From Maylandia zebra (taxonomy: Eukaryota; Chordata; Actinopteri; Cichliformes; Cichlidae), in NCBI RefSeq assembly GCF_041146795.1, contig NC_135185.1, forward strand, positions 10,225,529-10,289,528: DNA of 64,000 nt. Direction: 5' to 3'. Under the pieces are notes generated by a model. The model was not told the DNA's origin and searched no databases. It saw nothing but the letters and a program-made list of their open reading frames with translations. Position numbers and translations under genes: made by a program. Positions 10,303-22,321 of the stretch are shown here, in pieces. Position 1 is the first letter of the stretch, and each line of letters opens with the position of its first letter.

Positions 10303-10976
10303 TGTCATGGTCCTGGGCCATGTGGGCCCAGTATTCTTAGTTTTCATGTATTTTTGTATTTTGTTCTTTATTTAGGCCATGCTTCCTGGGTTGATCTGTT
10401 ACGTTGTTCCTTATGTGTTTTCCCTTCGTGACTCTTACCCCCTGTGTGCCCCTCTGTGTATTTATGAGCCCTCGTCTCTCTTTGTGCTTTATTCTATGTT
10501 TTCCCCAGCCCGTTATGTCTGCGTTCTCCCCGTGCTCTCTCTCCTCCTGTTTGAACCTCTGTGTACTTCCTGCTTTACTTTGCCCATCTCCCATCAGTGT
10601 TACGTCCACTCCTGCCGTGTCTTGTTATGATTATCAGTGTCACCTGTGTTCCCCGTGTGCATCCACTTCCCCTGATCTTCCCTCATGTGTATTTAGTCTC
10701 TGTGTTTCGTACAGTCTGTGTCGCGTCGTCTGTGTTCCCACCCTCCATGTTTCCATGCCCGGTCTGTTGTATTCATAGCCTTACCTTAGTTCATTCCCAG
10801 TTTAGGTTTCTGTTTAGTTATTGCTTTTGAGCTGCCCTTATTCTTGTTTGTTTCTCTTGCGTTACCAGCCACAATAAAAGGCTCGCTTTTGTTTAACGTT
10901 TACTCCCGTGTCACTCGTGTCCGCACCTGAGTCCTCCACGCACTTTCCACTCGGTCCGTCACAGCGGACCGTGACA
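10303..10976 (+). repeat. 3' LTR of the pol-less element
   Basis: 674 bp, almost identical to 6500-7173, ending GTGACA and followed by the target copy CTGAT. Confidence 0.92.
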
Positions 10977-10981
10977 CTGAT

Positions 10982-11107
10982 GATTGCTCCCACAGTTGAT
11001 TTTTTCACACCAAGCTGCTTGCCTATTGTAGATTCACTCTTCCCAGTCTGGTGCAGGTCTACAATACTTTTCCTGGTGTCCTTCGAAAGCTCTTTGGTCT
11101 TGGCCAT
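10982..11107 (-). pseudogene. Tc1 transposase N-terminal DNA-binding segment
   Basis: The minus strand from ATG at 11107 encodes [18 protein letters not shown] and [20 protein letters not shown], the paired helix-turn-helix start of Tc1 transposases. The LTR element cuts it after about 42 residues; the protein resumes at 6499. Confidence 0.85.
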
Positions 11108-11474
11108 GGCGGAGTTTGGAGTCTGACTGTTTGAGGCTGTGGACAGGTGTCTTTTATACAGATGATGAGCTCAAACAGGTGCCATTCATACAGGTAACGA
11201 GTGGGGGACAGAAAAGCGTCTTACAGAAGACGTTACAGGTCTGTGAGAGCCAGAGATTTACCTTGTTTGAGGTGACCAAATACTTATTTTCCACCCTGAT
11301 TTACGAATAAATTCTTTACAAATCCTACCATGTGGATTCATGGATTTTTTTTTCACATTCTGTCTCTCACAGTTGAAGTGTACCTCTGGTGCAAATTACT
11401 GACCTCTGTCATCATTTTAAGTGGGGGAACTTGCACAATCGGTGGCTGACTAAATACTTTTTTGCCCCACTGTA

Positions 11475-11583
11475 CATAGGGCAGTATCTGTGGAGTGATG
11501 TGCCCGAAAGCCAAACTGCAATGGATGCAATGAGGGTTGGGTGTTTTCTACGTGAGCAGTGAGGAGTTTAACCACCCACTTCT
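11475..11583 (-). pseudogene. LINE RT remnant, part upstream of the Tc1 insertion
   Basis: The minus strand encodes KWVVKLLTAHVENTQPSLHP and FGFRAHHSTDTAL, RT motif A leader of the same LINE whose later part is at 4224-5384. The copy is truncated just upstream, where hAT host sequence resumes. Confidence 0.75.
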
Positions 11584-13056
11584 CAGCCTTTGAATGGAAA
11601 CAAACGTCGTTGTGACAGTGATGCACACTGTCTTGTTGGTACATATGTATCAATCTAATAAACTTAAACCTACACCATCCTCCCTATTCTGGTATTCTAA
11701 ACAGTACTTAGCCGAAACCCAAAGACTGCTTGGTCCAGTTAACCTCCTGAACTATCTACAACACATGGTGGAAACCTGAAATTAAGACAGAGAGGACTAG
11801 AGGTAAGACATGACCATTACTGAATATTAAAAATAATAAATGACAGATTTAGTGATATTTTCATAAACTATTTATTTACCACATCAATAAACAGCATGGC
11901 AGGGCAAAATATTTTTTCTAACATGGCAACCTTTAAAAAGTGAAAGGAGATAGAAAGAGAGGTGAGAAAGAATAAAACTTAACTGCCTTTTTGATGGCAT
12001 TTTACACAAAGTACTGGTACCTAGATATGGTATCTAGAAAATGTGGGAAAATACTGCCATCATATACAGTACTTACTTCTGAAGAAATTATGTTGGGACC
12101 CTGAAAAAAACTTACTACGTACAATAATGGATTTCTATAAATTTGACATCAGATGAAAACTTTGGGTGTAAGATTCGGATAATTATTTGCTAAAAGCTGG
12201 AAATTTTAAATGAGAATAAGAAAGTATTTCTTTGTGCCCCCCTCTCCCTGTTAATGCCCTACCTGCCCCCCTGGCAAAACTTTGCTAGACCCGCCCCTGC
12301 ACAGTTACCAGCTGTCAGCTACATAAAAAAGGATGCTGGTGTAAGTTGTCTCTCAGAAACAGTTCATAACTTCCCTTCAACTCATTCATGTCACCTAAAA
12401 GGTAAACCTGTTTCTCCATCACCTGTTCAGTTCTGGTGATTCAGTAAGGACATCTCCTGGTTTCATCTGCATGTTTCCCTCTCACCAGATAACCAAACCG
12501 ACATCATGACCAGCAGCTTTTACGGCCGTGGCTCCAACAAACATCAGCTGATACTAGAACGTAATATTAAATAAATTCTAACATCAGCTGATCAAGTTTA
12601 AAGGCACTTCTGCTGTTTAACGCGACCTCCGCTAGTTTCCTCTTTCTGGCGCAAAGCGGGAGATAAACAAGCAAGACAGACGGGACTTGCGGCAGAAACA
12701 CCGATCAGCTGATCATTGATCAGTTTCATGATTGAAGTAGCAGCAGGAGAGGGAGGGGGGAGAATGAGAGAAGAAGAGACAGCTGACAGCATAAAGACGC
12801 AGAATAACTCCAGCTTTGTGTCTTTTTTTTATTGTAGCTGAAGTACGGGACAAATCGCGTTTATTTTCAGCTCAATACGAAACGCGTAATATTAACTCTG
12901 AATACCAGAGGATTCCGTTTTTTACTGGACGGTTGGCAACTCTACTAACTAACCATATGAATAAAGTAAAGTTCACTATCAGTAATATCATAGCACCCAC
13001 CCAGCTGTATAGAAACTCCATCATGCTAGCTAGTACGCAGTACGAGTTATTGTAAC
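11584..13056 (+). repeat. Middle part of the hAT-like element
   Basis: Bases from about 12130 on align well with 55280-56150 (landmarks GTGCCCCCCTCTCCCTG and CTAGACCCGCCCCTGCAC). 11584-12120 aligns only in patches. There is no coding frame of interest. It ends with GTAAC, the left target copy of the chromovirus. Confidence 0.75.
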
Positions 13057-13801
13057 TGTTACGGCCGGGACCGTTTCAGACGAGTGACAGGACTCAAACG
13101 CAAGACGCCGAACAGCTCGAAAATATATTTTAAGAATAATGTTTAATGTGCACACAAAATATTCATAAACAAAAGGTGAGCGTAGACGTTAACTAAATAA
13201 TGATCTGGTCCGGGTCCGGGGATTGGACTGGAAAGCAAGTCACAAAAGGTCCAGGAAAAGGTCGGGGTCACTGTAACAGAATGCAAATGTTCAAAACATA
13301 GATAAGGAGGCATATGAATATGTTGTTTGGCTCAAAATCCTCCTTCGTACTGTGTACTTGCCAACGGAGGTCGGAGATGACATAGAGGGGGAGTAATCCG
13401 GGTGTGTAAATCCAAAAACTCCTGGCGTGGAGGCAGAGAGGCAGGTAGGTAGTTTTGGTGGTAGCCTGAGGGACTGCCAGAAGGTCCAGCATCCAAGTAG
13501 AAGCTCTTCGCCAGGGGTTTAACAGTTAGGTGTAGCTGAAAAAGGGAGGCGCACAAAAAACAAACATACAGTGAAGCAAAGGTGATTCACAAAAAAACAC
13601 GTAAGGAAATTATGGTGGTGGCCTGCACTGACTGATGTTTAGCAGAGAATCTGGCGAAGAGAGATTGAGAACGCTGGCCTTATGAGTCCCCCGGCTAATT
13701 ACCCACAGATGTCAACGATCAGCAAAAACACTGAGGCCCCTCCCAGGGGTGGAGACGCCGGCTCGGAGGGAGACACACTGGCACACACCCGGACCATGAC
13801 A
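13057..13801 (-). repeat. Chromovirus LTR (3' LTR of the downstream unit)
   Basis: 745 bp. On the minus strand it starts TGTCATGGTCC and ends CCGTAACA. The adjoining interior shows a G-run polypurine tract (plus-strand ACCCCCCCCTC at 13804-13814). Confidence 0.92.
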
Positions 13802-13812
13802 GTACCCCCCCC

Positions 13813-16800
13813 TCAAGGGACGCCACCCGGCGGCCGACCAGCACCCGCCCCACGACGTGACCTAAGAAAATCAGAAACCATCACAGAGTCAAGCATCAAA
13901 GAACGAGGAACCCAAGAACGCTCCTCCGGCCCATAACCCTCCCAGTCCACCAAAAACTGCAGCCCCCTACCCCGCCGCCGCACATCCAGAATGCGCCGGA
14001 CAGAAAACGCAGGATGCCCGTCAATGAGCCGGGCGGGAGGCGGGGGCACCGGAGGCGGGCACAGATGACTAGACACCACCGGCTTCACCTGAGAAACGTG
14101 AAAGACCGGGTGAACCCTCAAGGCAGCAGGCAAACGGAGCTTGACAGCCGAAGGGCTGAGGACCCTGTCCACAGAATAGGGGCCGATGTAACGAGGAGAC
14201 AACTTGCGGGAGGATGCCCTGAGAGGGATGTCTTTCGCAGCGAGCCACACCTTCTGTCCAGGTGAGTAAACAGGCGCAGGAGACCGGCGACGGTCGGCAC
14301 AGCTACGTTGGCGAGCCACAGCTCGCAACAGCGCCTCCCGCGTACGAGACCAGACCCGACGGCAGCGCTGTAGATGATGCTGGACCGAGGGGACAGCAAG
14401 ATCAGCCTCCTCCACCGGAAACAGGGGCGGCTGATAACCCAAAGAGGCCTCAAACGGTGACAACCCAGTAGCAGACGAAACCAAGGAGTTGTGGGCATAT
14501 TCCACCCACGGCAGATACGAGGCCCAAGTCGCAGGGTTATGACAGGTCACACAGCGGAGCGCGGCCTCCAGCTCCTGATTTAAACGTTCCGTCTGGCCGT
14601 TCGTCTGAGGATGGTAACCAGAGCTCAGACAAGGCCTGGCCCCCAAAGCAGCGCAAAAAGAACCCCAAACCTGGGACGAGAACTGCGGACCCCTGTCCGA
14701 AACTATTTCCACAGGAATGCCATGAAGCCGAAAAACATGGTCCAACAACAACGTAGACGTCTCAGCCGCAGTGGGCAACTTCTCCAAAGCGACGAAATGA
14801 GCAGCCTTAGAAAACCGATCCACGACCGAGAGAATAGTGGTCTTCCCAGCCGAAACCGGGAGTCCCGTAACAAAATCCAGGGCGATGTGGGACCAAGGGC
14901 GATGAGGCGTAGACAACGGCTGCAACAGCCCAGCAGGACGGTGAGTACGCGACTTACACCTGGCACACACAGGGCACGCAGCCACATACTCCCGAACATC
15001 TTTATCCAGAGTGGCCCACCAAAAATGTCTCTTAACCATAGAAGTCGTCCTGCCCCTGCCCGGGTGACACGCAAACCTCGAAGCGTGCACCCATTCCAGT
15101 ACCTTGGAGCGAGCAGCCGCGGGAACAAAACGCCGGTTAGGCGGTCCCGTGCCCGGATCCGGTTCCGTCCGGAGGCCCCGGTCGATGGCGTCCTCCACCT
15201 CCCAGGTAATAGCTCCCACCGTACAGCCGGCCGGAAGAATGGTGGAAAACTCCGCCGGACCCGTGTCAGAGTCAAACTGCCGAGAGAGGGCATCCGGTTT
15301 GGTGTTTCTGGAACCCGGGCGATAGGAAATGGAAAAGTTAAAACGTGCGAAAAACAGCGACCAACGAGCTTGACGTGCATTCAACCTCTTCGCACCGCGT
15401 AGGTACGTCAAGTTCTTATGATCCGTCCACACCAGGAACGGTAGCGCCGCGCCTTCCAGATGATGACGCCACTCCTCCAACGCCAACTTAACGGCAAGCA
15501 GCTCCCGGTCCCCCACATCATAGTTCCGTTCCGCTGGTGAAAGCCGCCGAGAGAAAAAGGCGCACGGCCGCAGCTTAGAGGAGGGGCCGGCACGTTGTGA
15601 AAGCACAGCCCCCACCCCCACATCAGAAGCATCCACCTCCACAATAAAAGCCTTAGACGGATCGGGTTGAGCGAGGATGGGCGCAGTAGAAAACAGATGT
15701 TTCAGCTCCGTGAATGCGCTGTCAGCTTCGGCGGACCAGCCGAACGGAAGCTTCGTAGAGGTAAGGCGTGTAAGCGGACCCGCCACTAGACTGTAGTTCC
15801 TTATAAACCGACGATAGAAATTCGCAAATCCCAAAAACCCCTGGAGTTGCTTGCGAGTAGAAGGCACAGGCCAGTCAGTGACCGCCTTCACCTTAGCCGG
15901 ATCCGTCTTCACCTGCCCCCCTGCCAAGATGTATCCCAGGAAAGAGACCGATGTCAAATGAAACTCACATTTCTCAGCCTTGGCATACAGTCTGTTTTCC
16001 AAGAGGCGTTGAAGGACAGCACGGACATGTGAATGATGCTCAGCCAAAGACTTAGAAAAAATAAGAATGTCATCTAAATAGACGAACACAAAACGGTCGA
16101 GGAAATCCCGCAGGACGTCATTTATTAGGGCCTGAAACACCGCTGGAGCGTTCGTTAAACCGAAAGGCATAACGAGATACTCGAAATGACCCAGGGGGGT
16201 GTTAAACGCGGTCTTCCACTCGTCTCCCTGACGGACTCGCACCAAATGATAAGCATTGCGAAGATCTAACTTAGTGAACACCGTGGCACCCTGTAGCGAT
16301 TCAACAGCGGAGCTAATGAGTGGCAAGGGATACTTATTTTTAACAGTGACGTCATTCAAGCCCCTGAAATCAATACACGGCCGAAGAGACCCATCCTTCT
16401 TGTCTACAAAAAAAAACCCCGCCGCCACGGGGGACGAAGACGGACGGATTAACCCAGCCGCTAATGAATCCCTAATATACTCCTCCATCGCAGCACGTTC
16501 AGGCCTAGAGATACTATATAACCGGCTCTTGGGCAGGGACGCTCCGGGGAGCAAATCAATCGCACAGTCATAAGGGCGATGGGGCGGTAGGGACTGCGCT
16601 TTGATTTTACTGAATACCTCCCGCAAATCATGATACTCAGGCGGCACCCCTGAGAGATCGGGGACATATTCGTCAGTCCCCGTAACCTCCCCCGGGCCGG
16701 GAAAACGGGCGGAAGTCAGACAATTGGAGTGGCAAAAAGGGCTCCAGCTGACAACCCTTTGCCCCTCCCAATCCAAGTGCGGATTGTGTAAGCACAGCCA

Positions 16801-17175
16801 GGGATAACCCAAAGTGAGCGGAGTATCAGGTGAATCGAGGACAAAAAAGGTGAGTTTTTCCCTATGATTCCCCGAAGTGCACAGTGACACTGGACCAGTG
16901 CGAAAAGAAATTCTAGTGAAAACCTGGTTATTAATCGCTCTAACTGGAATGGGCGGCTCAAGGCGCACGAGCGGAACGCCTAATCGTTCAGCGAGATCGA
17001 GACTGATTAAATTCTGTTCAGAACCAGAATCTAATAAGGCTGTGCACGAATGAGTACTCTGTAGCATCTCCAAGGTGACAGGGAGTTGTAAACGGGGTTT
17101 CTGACCAGAATTCGAACCGCCCACCCGTATCCCCGATTCTACCGGCGGGCAACACCTTTTCCCTCCTTCGGGCAT
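13813..17175 (-). CDS. pol: Chromovirus Pol polyprotein, unit 1
   Basis: Pol makes and inserts the element's cDNA. The 1120-residue frame shows, in order: retropepsin ([13 protein letters not shown], residue about 45); RT ([19 protein letters not shown], catalytic [12 protein letters not shown] near 375); RNase H ([16 protein letters not shown] near 510, TDHKNLTYL); integrase with the zinc-binding HHCC region ([19 protein letters not shown]), then [19 protein letters not shown] and a glutamate-bearing helix (TNGQTERLN); and a C-terminal chromodomain ([30 protein letters not shown]). The chromodomain and the -1 overlap with gag place it in the sushi-like chromoviruses. Nothing is broken, so it may still be competent. 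Expression is expected by -1 frameshifting from gag; the ATG at 17175 is probably not used. Confidence 0.93.
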   Translation of the reverse strand: MPEGGKRCCPPVESGIRVGGSNSGQKPRLQLPVTLEMLQSTHSCTALLDSGSEQNLISLDLAERLGVPLVRLEPPIPVRAINNQVFTRISFRTGPVSLCTSGNHREKLTFFVLDSPDTPLTLGYPWLCLHNPHLDWEGQRVVSWSPFCHSNCLTSARFPGPGEVTGTDEYVPDLSGVPPEYHDLREVFSKIKAQSLPPHRPYDCAIDLLPGASLPKSRLYSISRPERAAMEEYIRDSLAAGLIRPSSSPVAAGFFFVDKKDGSLRPCIDFRGLNDVTVKNKYPLPLISSAVESLQGATVFTKLDLRNAYHLVRVRQGDEWKTAFNTPLGHFEYLVMPFGLTNAPAVFQALINDVLRDFLDRFVFVYLDDILIFSKSLAEHHSHVRAVLQRLLENRLYAKAEKCEFHLTSVSFLGYILAGGQVKTDPAKVKAVTDWPVPSTRKQLQGFLGFANFYRRFIRNYSLVAGPLTRLTSTKLPFGWSAEADSAFTELKHLFSTAPILAQPDPSKAFIVEVDASDVGVGAVLSQRAGPSSKLRPCAFFSRRLSPAERNYDVGDRELLAVKLALEEWRHHLEGAALPFLVWTDHKNLTYLRGAKRLNARQARWSLFFARFNFSISYRPGSRNTKPDALSRQFDSDTGPAEFSTILPAGCTVGAITWEVEDAIDRGLRTEPDPGTGPPNRRFVPAAARSKVLEWVHASRFACHPGRGRTTSMVKRHFWWATLDKDVREYVAACPVCARCKSRTHRPAGLLQPLSTPHRPWSHIALDFVTGLPVSAGKTTILSVVDRFSKAAHFVALEKLPTAAETSTLLLDHVFRLHGIPVEIVSDRGPQFSSQVWGSFCAALGARPCLSSGYHPQTNGQTERLNQELEAALRCVTCHNPATWASYLPWVEYAHNSLVSSATGLSPFEASLGYQPPLFPVEEADLAVPSVQHHLQRCRRVWSRTREALLRAVARQRSCADRRRSPAPVYSPGQKVWLAAKDIPLRASSRKLSPRYIGPYSVDRVLSPSAVKLRLPAALRVHPVFHVSQVKPVVSSHLCPPPVPPPPARLIDGHPAFSVRRILDVRRRGRGLQFLVDWEGYGPEERSWVPRSLMLDSVMVSDFLRSRRGAGAGRPPGGVP

Positions 17176-18182
17176 GCAGCAATCAAGTGTTCCAGCGAGC
17201 CACAGTAAAAACAGGCATGAGCCCGACGCCGCCGCTCCCTCTCCTCCGGTGTCAACCGTGACCGGCCAATCTGCATAGGCTCCGGCTCGGGATCAGTGAC
17301 GTAAGCCGAGGCGACAAACTCATGCGAGTCCACAGTCGGAGGCGGCGACGGTGACGTACCAGGAAACGAGCGCGGTAAACGGCGCTGGGATTTGTAGTTC
17401 CTGTCCCTCTCCCTGTCACGCAACCTGTTGTCAATGCGAAGGGAGAGGGACGCCAGTTCCTCAAAAGATTTTGGCTCATCACGGGAGGCAAGCTGGTCTT
17501 TCATACCCTCGTTCAATGCCCGGAAAAACACCCCACGCAGAGCGTCGTCAGGCCAACCGGTTTCGGCGGCAGCAGTACGAAAATCAATCAAAAAATCAGC
17601 AACCCTCTGACGGCCCTGGCGAAGATCCAGCAGCCTCTGCGCAGAACTACCCTCAGAAATGGGGTGCGCAAACGTTTTCTGGAATTCCCCCAAAAACACC
17701 TCATAAGAACAGGTTAACAAAGGATTCTTCGATAGATACGCCTCTGCCCATTTAAGTGCACGATTACGCAGTTTACCCACCAAATAAGATATCTTATTAG
17801 AATCCGCAACAAATGTGCGCGGAGAACGACCGAAAACAAGGTCAACCTGAAGCAAAAACCCGCTACAACTCCCTGGATCCCCTGAGAATGGTTCGGGCTC
17901 CGGGGACGTAGCATCACGGAAAGCTGATGTAGGTGGAGATGCAACGGCAACAGGTTGAGGCAGAGGAGCTGGTGTACCGGAGTCTTGGCCCGCGGGGCCC
18001 GAGGCGGAACCAGCAGCAGTAGAAATATCAGTTTGTAGAGCCTGGAGGGTCTCAAGTATTTTAGTTTGACCATCTCTAAGAGTCTGCTGCTGGGCTAACA
18101 GGAACTGAATAGATTGTTCATGACTTCCTAATATCGCCCCCTGCCTCTGAATGGCTGACCGTTCCGCGTCTGCTGAGTCCAT
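17139..18182 (-). CDS. gag: Chromovirus Gag, unit 1
   Basis: A 347-residue capsid/nucleocapsid protein starting about 20 bp inside the interior. The N-terminal part is a predicted coiled coil ([20 protein letters not shown]), then a Pro/Ala linker, then a capsid-like helical region ([40 protein letters not shown]) and an Arg-rich region. The C-terminal zinc knuckle is [14 protein letters not shown], a CX2CX4HX4C motif. The stop lies within the pol overlap. The layout matches the gag of sushi elements, the group from which mammalian PEG10/RTL genes derive. Confidence 0.92.
   Translation of the reverse strand: MDSADAERSAIQRQGAILGSHEQSIQFLLAQQQTLRDGQTKILETLQALQTDISTAAGSASGPAGQDSGTPAPLPQPVAVASPPTSAFRDATSPEPEPFSGDPGSCSGFLLQVDLVFGRSPRTFVADSNKISYLVGKLRNRALKWAEAYLSKNPLLTCSYEVFLGEFQKTFAHPISEGSSAQRLLDLRQGRQRVADFLIDFRTAAAETGWPDDALRGVFFRALNEGMKDQLASRDEPKSFEELASLSLRIDNRLRDRERDRNYKSQRRLPRSFPGTSPSPPPTVDSHEFVASAYVTDPEPEPMQIGRSRLTPEERERRRRAHACFYCGSLEHLIAACPKEGKGVARR
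17157..17163 (-). promoter_or_regulatory. -1 ribosomal frameshift heptamer GGGAAAA (unit 1)
   Basis: In the gag frame the minus strand reads gaG GGA AAA ggt, an X-XXY-YYZ slippery site. A one-base backward slip gives the frame of pol ([12 protein letters not shown]). It lies 36 bp inside the gag-pol overlap. Confidence 0.85.
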
Positions 18183-18202
18183 AACTGCTGGCCAGATTCT
18201 AC

Positions 18203-18947
18203 TGTTACGGCCGGGACCGTTTCAGACGAGTGACAGGACTCAAACGCAAGACGCCGAACAGCTCGAAAATATATTTTAAGAATAATGTTTAATGTGCACA
18301 CAAAATATTCATAAACAAAAGGTGAGCGTAGACGTTAACTAAATAATGATCTGGTCCGGGTCCGGGGATTGGACTGGAAAGCAAGTCACAAAAGGTCCAG
18401 GAAAAGGTCGGGGTCACTGTAACAGAATGCAAATGTTCAAAACATAGATAAGGAGGCATATGAATATGTTGTTTGGCTCAAAATCCTCCTTCGTACTGTG
18501 TACTTGCCAACGGAGGTCGGAGATGACATAGAGGGGGAGTAATCCGGGTGTGTAAATCCAAAAACTCCTGGCGTGGAGGCAGAGAGGCAGGTAGGTAGTT
18601 TTGGTGGTAGCCTGAGGGACTGCCAGAAGGTCCAGCATCCAAGTAGAAGCTCTTCGCCAGGGGTTTAACAGTTAGGTGTAGCTGAAAAAGGGAGGCGCAC
18701 AAAAAACAAACATACAGTGAAGCAAAGGTGATTCACAAAAAAACACGTAAGGAAATTATGGTGGTGGCCTGCACTGACTGATGTTTAGCAGAGAATCTGG
18801 CGAAGAGAGATTGAGAACGCTGGCCTTATGAGTCCCCCGGCTAATTACCCACAGATGTCAACGATCAGCAAAAACACTGAGGCCCCTCCCAGGGGTGGAG
18901 ACGCCGGCTCGGAGGGAGACACACTGGCACACACCCGGACCATGACA
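18203..18947 (-). repeat. Shared middle LTR of the tandem chromovirus
   Basis: It is 745 bp and serves as 5' LTR of unit 1 and 3' LTR of unit 2. There is no target duplication or host sequence on either side. Confidence 0.92.
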
Positions 18948-18958
18948 GTACCCCCCCC

Positions 18959-21900
18959 TCAAGGGACGCCACCCGGCGGCCGACCAGCACCCGCCCCACG
19001 ACGTGACCTAAGAAAATCAGAAACCATCACAGAGTCAAGCATCAAAGAACGAGGAACCCAAGAACGCTCCTCCGGCCCATAACCCTCCCAGTCCACCAAA
19101 AACTGCAGCCCCCTACCCCGCCGCCGCACATCCAGAATGCGCCGGACAGAAAACGCAGGATGCCCGTCAATGAGCCGGGCGGGAGGCGGGGGCACCGGAG
19201 GCGGGCACAGATGACTAGACACCACCGGCTTCACCTGAGAAACGTGAAAGACCGGGTGAACCCTCAAGGCAGCAGGCAAACGGAGCTTGACAGCCGAAGG
19301 GCTGAGGACCCTGTCCACAGAATAGGGGCCGATGTAACGAGGAGACAACTTGCGGGAGGATGCCCTGAGAGGGATGTCTTTCGCAGCGAGCCACACCTTC
19401 TGTCCAGGTGAGTAAACAGGCGCAGGAGACCGGCGACGGTCGGCACAGCTACGTTGGCGAGCCACAGCTCGCAACAGCGCCTCCCGCGTACGAGACCAGA
19501 CCCGACGGCAGCGCTGTAGATGATGCTGGACCGAGGGGACAGCAAGATCAGCCTCCTCCACCGGAAACAGGGGCGGCTGATAACCCAAAGAGGCCTCAAA
19601 CGGTGACAACCCAGTAGCAGACGAAACCAAGGAGTTGTGGGCATATTCCACCCACGGCAGATACGAGGCCCAAGTCGCAGGGTTATGACAGGTCACACAG
19701 CGGAGCGCGGCCTCCAGCTCCTGATTTAAACGTTCCGTCTGGCCGTTCGTCTGAGGATGGTAACCAGAGCTCAGACAAGGCCTGGCCCCCAAAGCAGCGC
19801 AAAAAGAACCCCAAACCTGGGACGAGAACTGCGGACCCCTGTCCGAAACTATTTCCACAGGAATGCCATGAAGCCGAAAAACATGGTCCAACAACAACGT
19901 AGACGTCTCAGCCGCAGTGGGCAACTTCTCCAAAGCGACGAAATGAGCAGCCTTAGAAAACCGATCCACGACCGAGAGAATAGTGGTCTTCCCAGCCGAA
20001 ACCGGGAGTCCCGTAACAAAATCCAGGGCGATGTGGGACCAAGGGCGATGAGGCGTAGACAACGGCTGCAACAGCCCAGCAGGACGGTGAGTACGCGACT
20101 TACACCTGGCACACACAGGGCACGCAGCCACATACTCCCGAACATCTTTATCCAGAGTGGCCCACCAAAAATGTCTCTTAACCATAGAAGTCGTCCTGCC
20201 CCTGCCCGGGTGACACGCAAACCTCGAAGCGTGCACCCATTCCAGTACCTTGGAGCGAGCAGCCGCGGGAACAAAACGCCGGTTAGGCGGTCCCGTGCCC
20301 GGATCCGGTTCCGTCCGGAGGCCCCGGTCGATGGCGTCCTCCACCTCCCAGGTAATAGCTCCCACCGTACAGCCGGCCGGAAGAATGGTGGAAAACTCCG
20401 CCGGACCCGTGTCAGAGTCAAACTGCCGAGAGAGGGCATCCGGTTTGGTGTTTCTGGAACCCGGGCGATAGGAAATGGAAAAGTTAAAACGTGCGAAAAA
20501 CAGCGACCAACGAGCTTGACGTGCATTCAACCTCTTCGCACCGCGTAGGTACGTCAAGTTCTTATGATCCGTCCACACCAGGAACGGTAGCGCCGCGCCT
20601 TCCAGATGATGACGCCACTCCTCCAACGCCAACTTAACGGCAAGCAGCTCCCGGTCCCCCACATCATAGTTCCGTTCCGCTGGTGAAAGCCGCCGAGAGA
20701 AAAAGGCGCACGGCCGCAGCTTAGAGGAGGGGCCGGCACGTTGTGAAAGCACAGCCCCCACCCCCACATCAGAAGCATCCACCTCCACAATAAAAGCCTT
20801 AGACGGATCGGGTTGAGCGAGGATGGGCGCAGTAGAAAACAGATGTTTCAGCTCCGTGAATGCGCTGTCAGCTTCGGCGGACCAGCCGAACGGAAGCTTC
20901 GTAGAGGTAAGGCGTGTAAGCGGAGCCGCCACTAGACTGTAGTTCCTTATAAACCGACGATAGAAATTCGCAAATCCCAAAAACCCCTGGAGTTGCTTGC
21001 GAGTAGAAGGCACAGGCCAGTCAGTGACCGCCTTCACCTTAGCCGGATCCGTCTTCACCTGCCCCCCTGCCAAGATGTATCCCAGGAAAGAGACCGATGT
21101 CAAATGAAACTCACATTTCTCAGCCTTGGCATACAGTCTGTTTTCCAAGAGGCGTTGAAGGACAGCACGGACATGTGAATGATGCTCAGCCAAAGACTTA
21201 GAAAAAATAAGAATGTCATCTAAATAGACGAACACAAAACGGTCGAGGAAATCCCGCAGGACGTCATTTATTAGGGCCTGAAACACCGCTGGAGCGTTCG
21301 TTAAACCGAAAGGCATAACGAGATACTCGAAATGACCCAGGGGGGTGTTAAACGCGGTCTTCCACTCGTCTCCCTGACGGACTCGCACCAAATGATAAGC
21401 ATTGCGAAGATCTAACTTAGTGAACACCGTGGCACCCTGTAGCGATTCAACAGCGGAGCTAATGAGTGGCAAGGGATACTTATTTTTAACAGTGACGTCA
21501 TTCAAGCCCCTGAAATCAATACACGGCCGAAGAGACCCATCCTTCTTGTCTACAAAAAAAAACCCCGCCGCCACGGGGGACGAAGACGGACGGATTAACC
21601 CAGCCGCTAATGAATCCCTAATATACTCCTCCATCGCAGCACGTTCAGGCCTAGAGATACTATATAACCGGCTCTTGGGCAGGGACGCTCCGGGGAGCAA
21701 ATCAATCGCACAGTCATAAGGGCGATGGGGCGGTAGGGACTGCGCTTTGATTTTACTGAATACCTCCCGCAAATCATGATACTCAGGCGGCACCCCTGAG
21801 AGATCGGGGACATATTCGTCAGTCCCCGTAACCTCCCCCGGGCCGGGAAAACGGGCGGAAGTCAGACAATTGGAGTGGCAAAAAGGGCTCCAGCTGACAA

Positions 21901-22321
21901 CCCTTTGCCCCTCCCAATCCAAGTGCGGATTGTGTAAGCACAGCCAGGGATAACCCAAAGTGAGCGGAGTATCAGGTGAATCGAGGACAAAAAAGGTGAG
22001 TTTTTCCCTATGATTCCCCGAAGTGCACAGTGACACTGGACCAGTGCGAAAAGAAATTCTAGTGAAAACCTGGTTATTAATCGCTCTAACTGGAATGGGC
22101 GGCTCAAGGCGCACGAGCGGAACGCCTAATCGTTCAGCGAGATCGAGACTGATTAAATTCTGTTCAGAACCAGAATCTAATAAGGCTGTGCACGAATGAG
22201 TACTCTGTAGCATCTCCAAGGTGACAGGGAGTTGTAAACGGGGTTTCTGACCAGAATTCGAACCGCCCACCCGTATCCCCGATTCTACCGGCGGGCAACA
22301 CCTTTTCCCTCCTTCGGGCAT
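18959..22321 (-). CDS. pol: Chromovirus Pol polyprotein, unit 2
   Basis: Its 1120 residues are identical to unit 1 except for one residue after [11 protein letters not shown]: Ala here, Gly in unit 1 (plus-strand GGAGCCG near 20922 against GGACCCG near 15776). All domains from retropepsin to chromodomain are intact. Near-identity over 5 kb means the duplication is very recent, was homogenised, or is an assembly artefact. Confidence 0.93.
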   Translation of the reverse strand: MPEGGKRCCPPVESGIRVGGSNSGQKPRLQLPVTLEMLQSTHSCTALLDSGSEQNLISLDLAERLGVPLVRLEPPIPVRAINNQVFTRISFRTGPVSLCTSGNHREKLTFFVLDSPDTPLTLGYPWLCLHNPHLDWEGQRVVSWSPFCHSNCLTSARFPGPGEVTGTDEYVPDLSGVPPEYHDLREVFSKIKAQSLPPHRPYDCAIDLLPGASLPKSRLYSISRPERAAMEEYIRDSLAAGLIRPSSSPVAAGFFFVDKKDGSLRPCIDFRGLNDVTVKNKYPLPLISSAVESLQGATVFTKLDLRNAYHLVRVRQGDEWKTAFNTPLGHFEYLVMPFGLTNAPAVFQALINDVLRDFLDRFVFVYLDDILIFSKSLAEHHSHVRAVLQRLLENRLYAKAEKCEFHLTSVSFLGYILAGGQVKTDPAKVKAVTDWPVPSTRKQLQGFLGFANFYRRFIRNYSLVAAPLTRLTSTKLPFGWSAEADSAFTELKHLFSTAPILAQPDPSKAFIVEVDASDVGVGAVLSQRAGPSSKLRPCAFFSRRLSPAERNYDVGDRELLAVKLALEEWRHHLEGAALPFLVWTDHKNLTYLRGAKRLNARQARWSLFFARFNFSISYRPGSRNTKPDALSRQFDSDTGPAEFSTILPAGCTVGAITWEVEDAIDRGLRTEPDPGTGPPNRRFVPAAARSKVLEWVHASRFACHPGRGRTTSMVKRHFWWATLDKDVREYVAACPVCARCKSRTHRPAGLLQPLSTPHRPWSHIALDFVTGLPVSAGKTTILSVVDRFSKAAHFVALEKLPTAAETSTLLLDHVFRLHGIPVEIVSDRGPQFSSQVWGSFCAALGARPCLSSGYHPQTNGQTERLNQELEAALRCVTCHNPATWASYLPWVEYAHNSLVSSATGLSPFEASLGYQPPLFPVEEADLAVPSVQHHLQRCRRVWSRTREALLRAVARQRSCADRRRSPAPVYSPGQKVWLAAKDIPLRASSRKLSPRYIGPYSVDRVLSPSAVKLRLPAALRVHPVFHVSQVKPVVSSHLCPPPVPPPPARLIDGHPAFSVRRILDVRRRGRGLQFLVDWEGYGPEERSWVPRSLMLDSVMVSDFLRSRRGAGAGRPPGGVP

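Larger units (their letters stand above)
6500..10976 (+). mobile_element. Pol-less (non-autonomous) LTR retrotransposon
   Basis: Two 674-bp LTRs (TG...CA) bracket a 3.1-kb interior. A 5-bp target duplication CTGAT flanks it (6495-6499 and 10977-10981). The interior has one gag-like, repeat-filled frame and no protease, RT or integrase. A G-rich polypurine tract precedes the 3' LTR. The LTRs differ at about one visible base, so the insertion is recent. Its ends (TGTCATGGTCC start, GTGACA end) resemble those of the chromovirus at 13057-24093 read on the minus strand, so a chromovirus of that type may mobilise it; that is inference. Confidence 0.85.
5387..11472 (-). mobile_element. Tc1-like DNA transposon, interrupted by an LTR element
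   Basis: The ends are CAGTGGGGCAAAAAAG at 5387 and its reverse complement ending at 11472. TA dinucleotides flank it (5385-5386 and 11473-11474). The terminal inverted repeats are about 200 bp and nearly identical. Without the LTR element and one target copy the transposon is about 1.6 kb, the usual Tc1 size. It inserted in the RT frame of the minus-strand LINE. Confidence 0.93.
3980..11583 (-). mobile_element. 5'-truncated L2/Rex1-type LINE, interrupted by Tc1
   Basis: LINE sequence lies on the minus strand at 3980-5386 and 11473-11583, and is continuous if the Tc1 at 5387-11472 is disregarded. The junctions with the hAT host are approximate: the host reads CAGGTATTA before about 3960 and GCCTTTGAAT after 11583. 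The copy is truncated within the RT. Confidence 0.75.

Noticed and set aside
14703-15380. 225-codon minus-strand frame inside pol (copy at 19849-20526)
   Set aside because: Alternative frame of the integrase/RNase H region; pol is the real frame.
14611-15402. 263-codon plus-strand frame (and its copy at 19757-20548)
   Set aside because: Shadow of the chromovirus pol gene on the opposite strand; no features of its own.
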